From Pseudolabrys sp. (GTDB lineage Bacteria > Pseudomonadota > Alphaproteobacteria > Rhizobiales > Xanthobacteraceae): 64,000 bases of DNA. This document shows, piece by piece, positions 60,697 through 64,000 of the stretch (position 1 is its first letter; each line of letters starts with the position of its first letter). A model generated the notes under the pieces. That model was not told the origin of the DNA and did not search any database. It saw only the letters and a program-made list of their open reading frames with translations. The DNA lies in contig JAUXXH010000036.1 in assembly GCA_030684935.1 (NCBI GenBank), forward strand, positions 31,251-95,250. The letters are read 5' to 3'. Both the position numbers and the translations under genes were made by a program.

Positions 60697-60723
60697 TCGG
60701 GCTTGCCGTCACGACGACAGTCA

Positions 60724-60751
60724 AAAGGCCGGGTTCGTCCCGGCCTTTTTC
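60724..60751 (+). terminator. Rho-independent terminator after rplA
   Basis: AAAAGGCCGGG pairs with CCCGGCCTTTTT around a short TTCGT-type loop, followed by a T tract. This is a classical intrinsic terminator separating rplKA from rplJL. Confidence 0.9.
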
Positions 60752-60806
60752 GTCCGGCAGCCGCCGCTTCCCTCGAATTTTGTCAAAATTGCCCTGAATT
60801 TGCCAC

Positions 60807-60835
60807 TTGGCAAAGGGTTCGAGACGTTCTAAATG
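60807..60835 (+). promoter_or_regulatory. Candidate sigma-70 promoter for rplJL-rpoBC
   Basis: TTGGCA (60807-60812) and TAAATG (60830-60835) are separated by 17 bases, a good sigma-70-type arrangement. It lies after the rplA terminator and about 455 bases before rplJ. Confidence 0.5.
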
Positions 60836-61295
60836 ACCGCATCGGGCGTGCCGTCCCCTTTTGTCGGCACGCCTTTGCGCGTCTCTAAAACAAGGTGTTC
60901 GGAACTCATCCCTTTTAGACATCCCGGCGGGAGCTCTGAAAGGGAGGAAAACCGCATTTCCGCGCTTTAAAGACACGCAAGGCCGCATCGGGCAACCGAT
61001 ACGGTCGACCTGTCCAAGACTGCCGGCGCCAAGGCCCTCGGGCCGAGGCTTAATCCGCAAGGGGCCAGCACAGACGGGGACCAGACCGGATTTGCGCGGC
61101 TTAACCGCTGCGCCAAGTCGGTTCGAACCTCGGAGACCCGGCGGCGGCTTCAGGCCACCGATCGGGGGGCAGGCTAACTCGAGCGTCGTTCTGCCCCGGT
61201 TTCGCTGCGCGTGCACGAAAAGGCAGGACGGCTGGTAGCAACCCGGCGGCTCCTGCGACACGCAGGCAAGCCGTCATAACCGGAAAGAGCTTGCA
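60836..61295 (+). promoter_or_regulatory. Long rplJ leader with extensive pairing (L10 autoregulation leader candidate)
   Basis: About 450 bases without a gene precede rplJ. Several GC-rich pairings can form, for example in 61025-61165 and 61190-61275. In many bacteria the L10-L7/L12 complex binds such a leader to repress translation of rplJL. The position fits; the fold was not calculated. Confidence 0.5.
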
Positions 61296-61814
61296 GTGGA
61301 TCGAGCGGGCAAAGCGGAGTCAATCACCGAACTGGGCGAGGTCTTCAAGACCTCGAACGTGGTGGTGGTGGCTCACTATTCCGGCCTCACGGTCGCCCAG
61401 ATGCAGACTCTGCGTCAGCAGATGAAGCAGGCGGGCGGGCACGTGAAGGTCGCGAAAAACCGTCTCGCCAAGATTGCGCTCAAGGACACCGACGTTGCCT
61501 CCATTGCGTCCCTGCTCAAGGGACCGACCGTGCTCGCCTACTCAGGCGACCCGGTGGCGGCACCGAAGGTGGCCGTCGATTTCGCCAAGGCGAACGAAGC
61601 GTTCGTCATTCTCGGCGGGTCGATGGGCAAAACGGCACTGGATCCGAACGGCGTCAAGGCACTCGCCTCGCTGCCGTCTCTGGACGAACTGCGCGCGAAG
61701 ATCGTCGGCCTCCTGGTGGCGCCGGCGACCAAGATTGCGCAGCTCACCAACGCTCCCGCGGCCAAGGTCGCGCGCGTGATCAGTGCCTATGCATCCAAGG
61801 ACGCTGCGGCCTGA
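61296..61814 (+). CDS. rplJ: 50S ribosomal protein L10
   Basis: The 172-residue L10 has the usual N-terminal rRNA-binding part ([40 protein letters not shown]) and the C-terminal helix that binds L7/L12 dimers. The start is GTG after GGAAAGAG, which may keep its level in step with regulation. It forms the stalk base and with L7/L12 can repress its own mRNA. rplL follows after 55 bases. Confidence 0.98.
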   Translation: MDRAGKAESITELGEVFKTSNVVVVAHYSGLTVAQMQTLRQQMKQAGGHVKVAKNRLAKIALKDTDVASIASLLKGPTVLAYSGDPVAAPKVAVDFAKANEAFVILGGSMGKTALDPNGVKALASLPSLDELRAKIVGLLVAPATKIAQLTNAPAAKVARVISAYASKDAAA

Positions 61815-61869
61815 CGGCTCAAAGCAATCTCTCGAAACTGGTTCGAACCTATCAACAGGAACTGAGACA

Positions 61870-62244
61870 ATGGCTGACCTGCAGAAGATCGTAGACGAAC
61901 TCTCGACCCTGACCGTGCTGGAAGCAGCCGATCTGGCCAAATTGCTTGAAGAAAAGTGGGGCGTTTCGGCTGCTGCCGCGGTTGCGGTTGCCGGCCCGGC
62001 CGCCGGCGGCGGCGCTGCCGCCGTTGAAGAAAAGACCGAGTTCACCGTGGTCCTCGCCGCTGCCGGCGAGAAGAAGATCGAGGTGATCAAGGAAGTGCGT
62101 GCTCTCACCGGTCTCGGCCTCAAGGAAGCCAAGGACCTGGTCGAAGGCGCGCCGAAGCCGGTCAAGGAAGGCGTCAACAAGGAAGAAGCCGAGAAGATCA
62201 AGGCTACCCTGGAAAAGGTCGGCGCCAAGGTTGAGCTTAAGTAG
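61870..62244 (+). CDS. rplL: 50S ribosomal protein L7/L12
   Basis: The 124-residue protein has the N-terminal dimerisation helix ([20 protein letters not shown]), an alanine/glycine-rich hinge (about 38-55) and the C-terminal factor-binding domain ([38 protein letters not shown]). It recruits translation GTPases to the stalk. The ATG at 61870 is the family start; an upstream open frame overlapping rplJ was discarded. Confidence 0.98.
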   Translation: MADLQKIVDELSTLTVLEAADLAKLLEEKWGVSAAAAVAVAGPAAGGGAAAVEEKTEFTVVLAAAGEKKIEVIKEVRALTGLGLKEAKDLVEGAPKPVKEGVNKEEAEKIKATLEKVGAKVELK

Positions 62245-62551
62245 GTCGATGCCTATTTAAGGGGAACCCGGTTCCGCCTCGGCGCCCGGATCCCGCGACA
62301 TAACGACTACCCCCGGAGGCGAAAGCCCCCGGGGGTCTCGGATTGAAGGAGCGGGGTGGCGAGATACCAGCCACCGACATGATCGGCCTTAAAGGCCTGG
62401 TCATCTGAATTGTGAAGCGTGAGACGGTTCGGGCAGACCCCGAATCACATAAAACCGGACAGCCCCGACGCCTGTCCCGATGGTCGCGATGGATTGCGGC
62501 TGTTAGGAGAGGCGCCCGCGCTGCCGCTACAATCGAATCGAGAGAGAAACG
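62245..62551 (+). other. rplL-rpoB intergenic region (307 bases)
   Basis: No gene is visible. The region holds a strong hairpin at 62309-62336 and a GC-rich 3' part leading to rpoB. In many bacteria this interval carries an attenuator and an RNase III site that lower rpoBC expression relative to rplJL. Confidence 0.5.
62309..62336 (+). terminator. Partial terminator/attenuator hairpin between rplL and rpoB
   Basis: ACCCCCGG-A-GGC pairs with GCC-C-CCGGGGGT around a GAAA tetraloop, a very stable stem with one A/C mismatch. No T run follows, so it is more likely an attenuating or RNA-processing element than a complete terminator. Confidence 0.6.

Positions 62552-64000
<1,449 letters not shown>

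Overview
The window is high-GC DNA with dense, overlapping gene layout. It looks like chromosome of an alphaproteobacterium of the Hyphomicrobiales (Rhizobiales), probably near the Bradyrhizobiaceae/Xanthobacteraceae. This is inferred from family content and gene order: a transglutaminase-like cysteine peptidase with a signal anchor, PAS_5 and PilZ proteins, DUF2336, DUF1232, the order IscU-like / folE / hisI, CtrA-type TTAA-N7-TTAA boxes, and palindromic intergenic repeats of a kind common in that order. No insertion sequence, prophage, CRISPR array or rRNA gene was found. The window ends inside rpoB.

Layout. 0-9.5 kb: small housekeeping and signalling genes (gamma-carbonic-anhydrase-like protein, cysteine peptidase, double PilZ protein, PAS protein, rhomboid protease, CBS protein, patatin, flavin reductase plus nitroreductase). 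8.7-11.3 kb: trehalose synthesis (otsB, otsA). 11.4-15.9 kb: a small cytochrome c, a trimeric autotransporter adhesin with a coupled small secreted protein, and a divergent AraC-type regulator. 15.9-24.7 kb: thrS, yidD, a secreted ClpP-fold protein, a chemoreceptor, a GST, an IscU-like protein lacking one cysteine, folE and hisI. 24.7-29.9 kb: a CitE-like lyase and MaoC hydratase pair, then a lytic transglycosylase, DUF2336 protein, Hpt protein and receiver protein flanked by CtrA-like sites. 30-39.3 kb: universal stress protein, DHA2 transporter, a molybdenum hydroxylase pair next to NAD kinase, a GlxA-type regulator divergent from a methyltransferase, and a TPR protein. 39.5-42.1 kb: cobalamin riboswitch and TonB-dependent receptor. 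42.1-53.7 kb: secreted and periplasmic proteins, a solitary TctC-type binding protein, a cold-shock protein, three tRNA genes, rlmB, a two-domain VOC protein, a short HPF-like protein, tctBA and a release-factor-fold (baeRF) protein. 54-58.3 kb: RND efflux adaptor and pump. 58.4-64 kb: tRNA-Trp, secE, nusG, rplKA, rplJL and rpoB.

How parts work together. The right end is the conserved translation/transcription block, with a terminator after rplA, a promoter and long leader before rplJ, and a strong hairpin between rplL and rpoB. The tRNA-Thr, -Tyr, -Gly and -Trp genes upstream look like dispersed remains of the bacterial thr-tyr-gly-tuf-(trp)-secE-nusG arrangement; no tuf gene lies between them. 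B12 uptake appears controlled by a riboswitch. Several leaders carry RNA structure that reaches or hides the ribosome binding site (before folE and before the secreted gene at 46236).

I found no clear multi-gene defence system or other striking new system. The most useful leads are the CtrA-flanked transglycosylase/DUF2336/Hpt/receiver cluster, the adhesin with its coupled small secreted protein, the folE leader, the RBS-masking hairpin at 46.2 kb, and the IscU-like protein lacking its third cysteine. Start sites were chosen by eye from ribosome binding sites and family N-termini; functions come from recognised motifs, not database searches.
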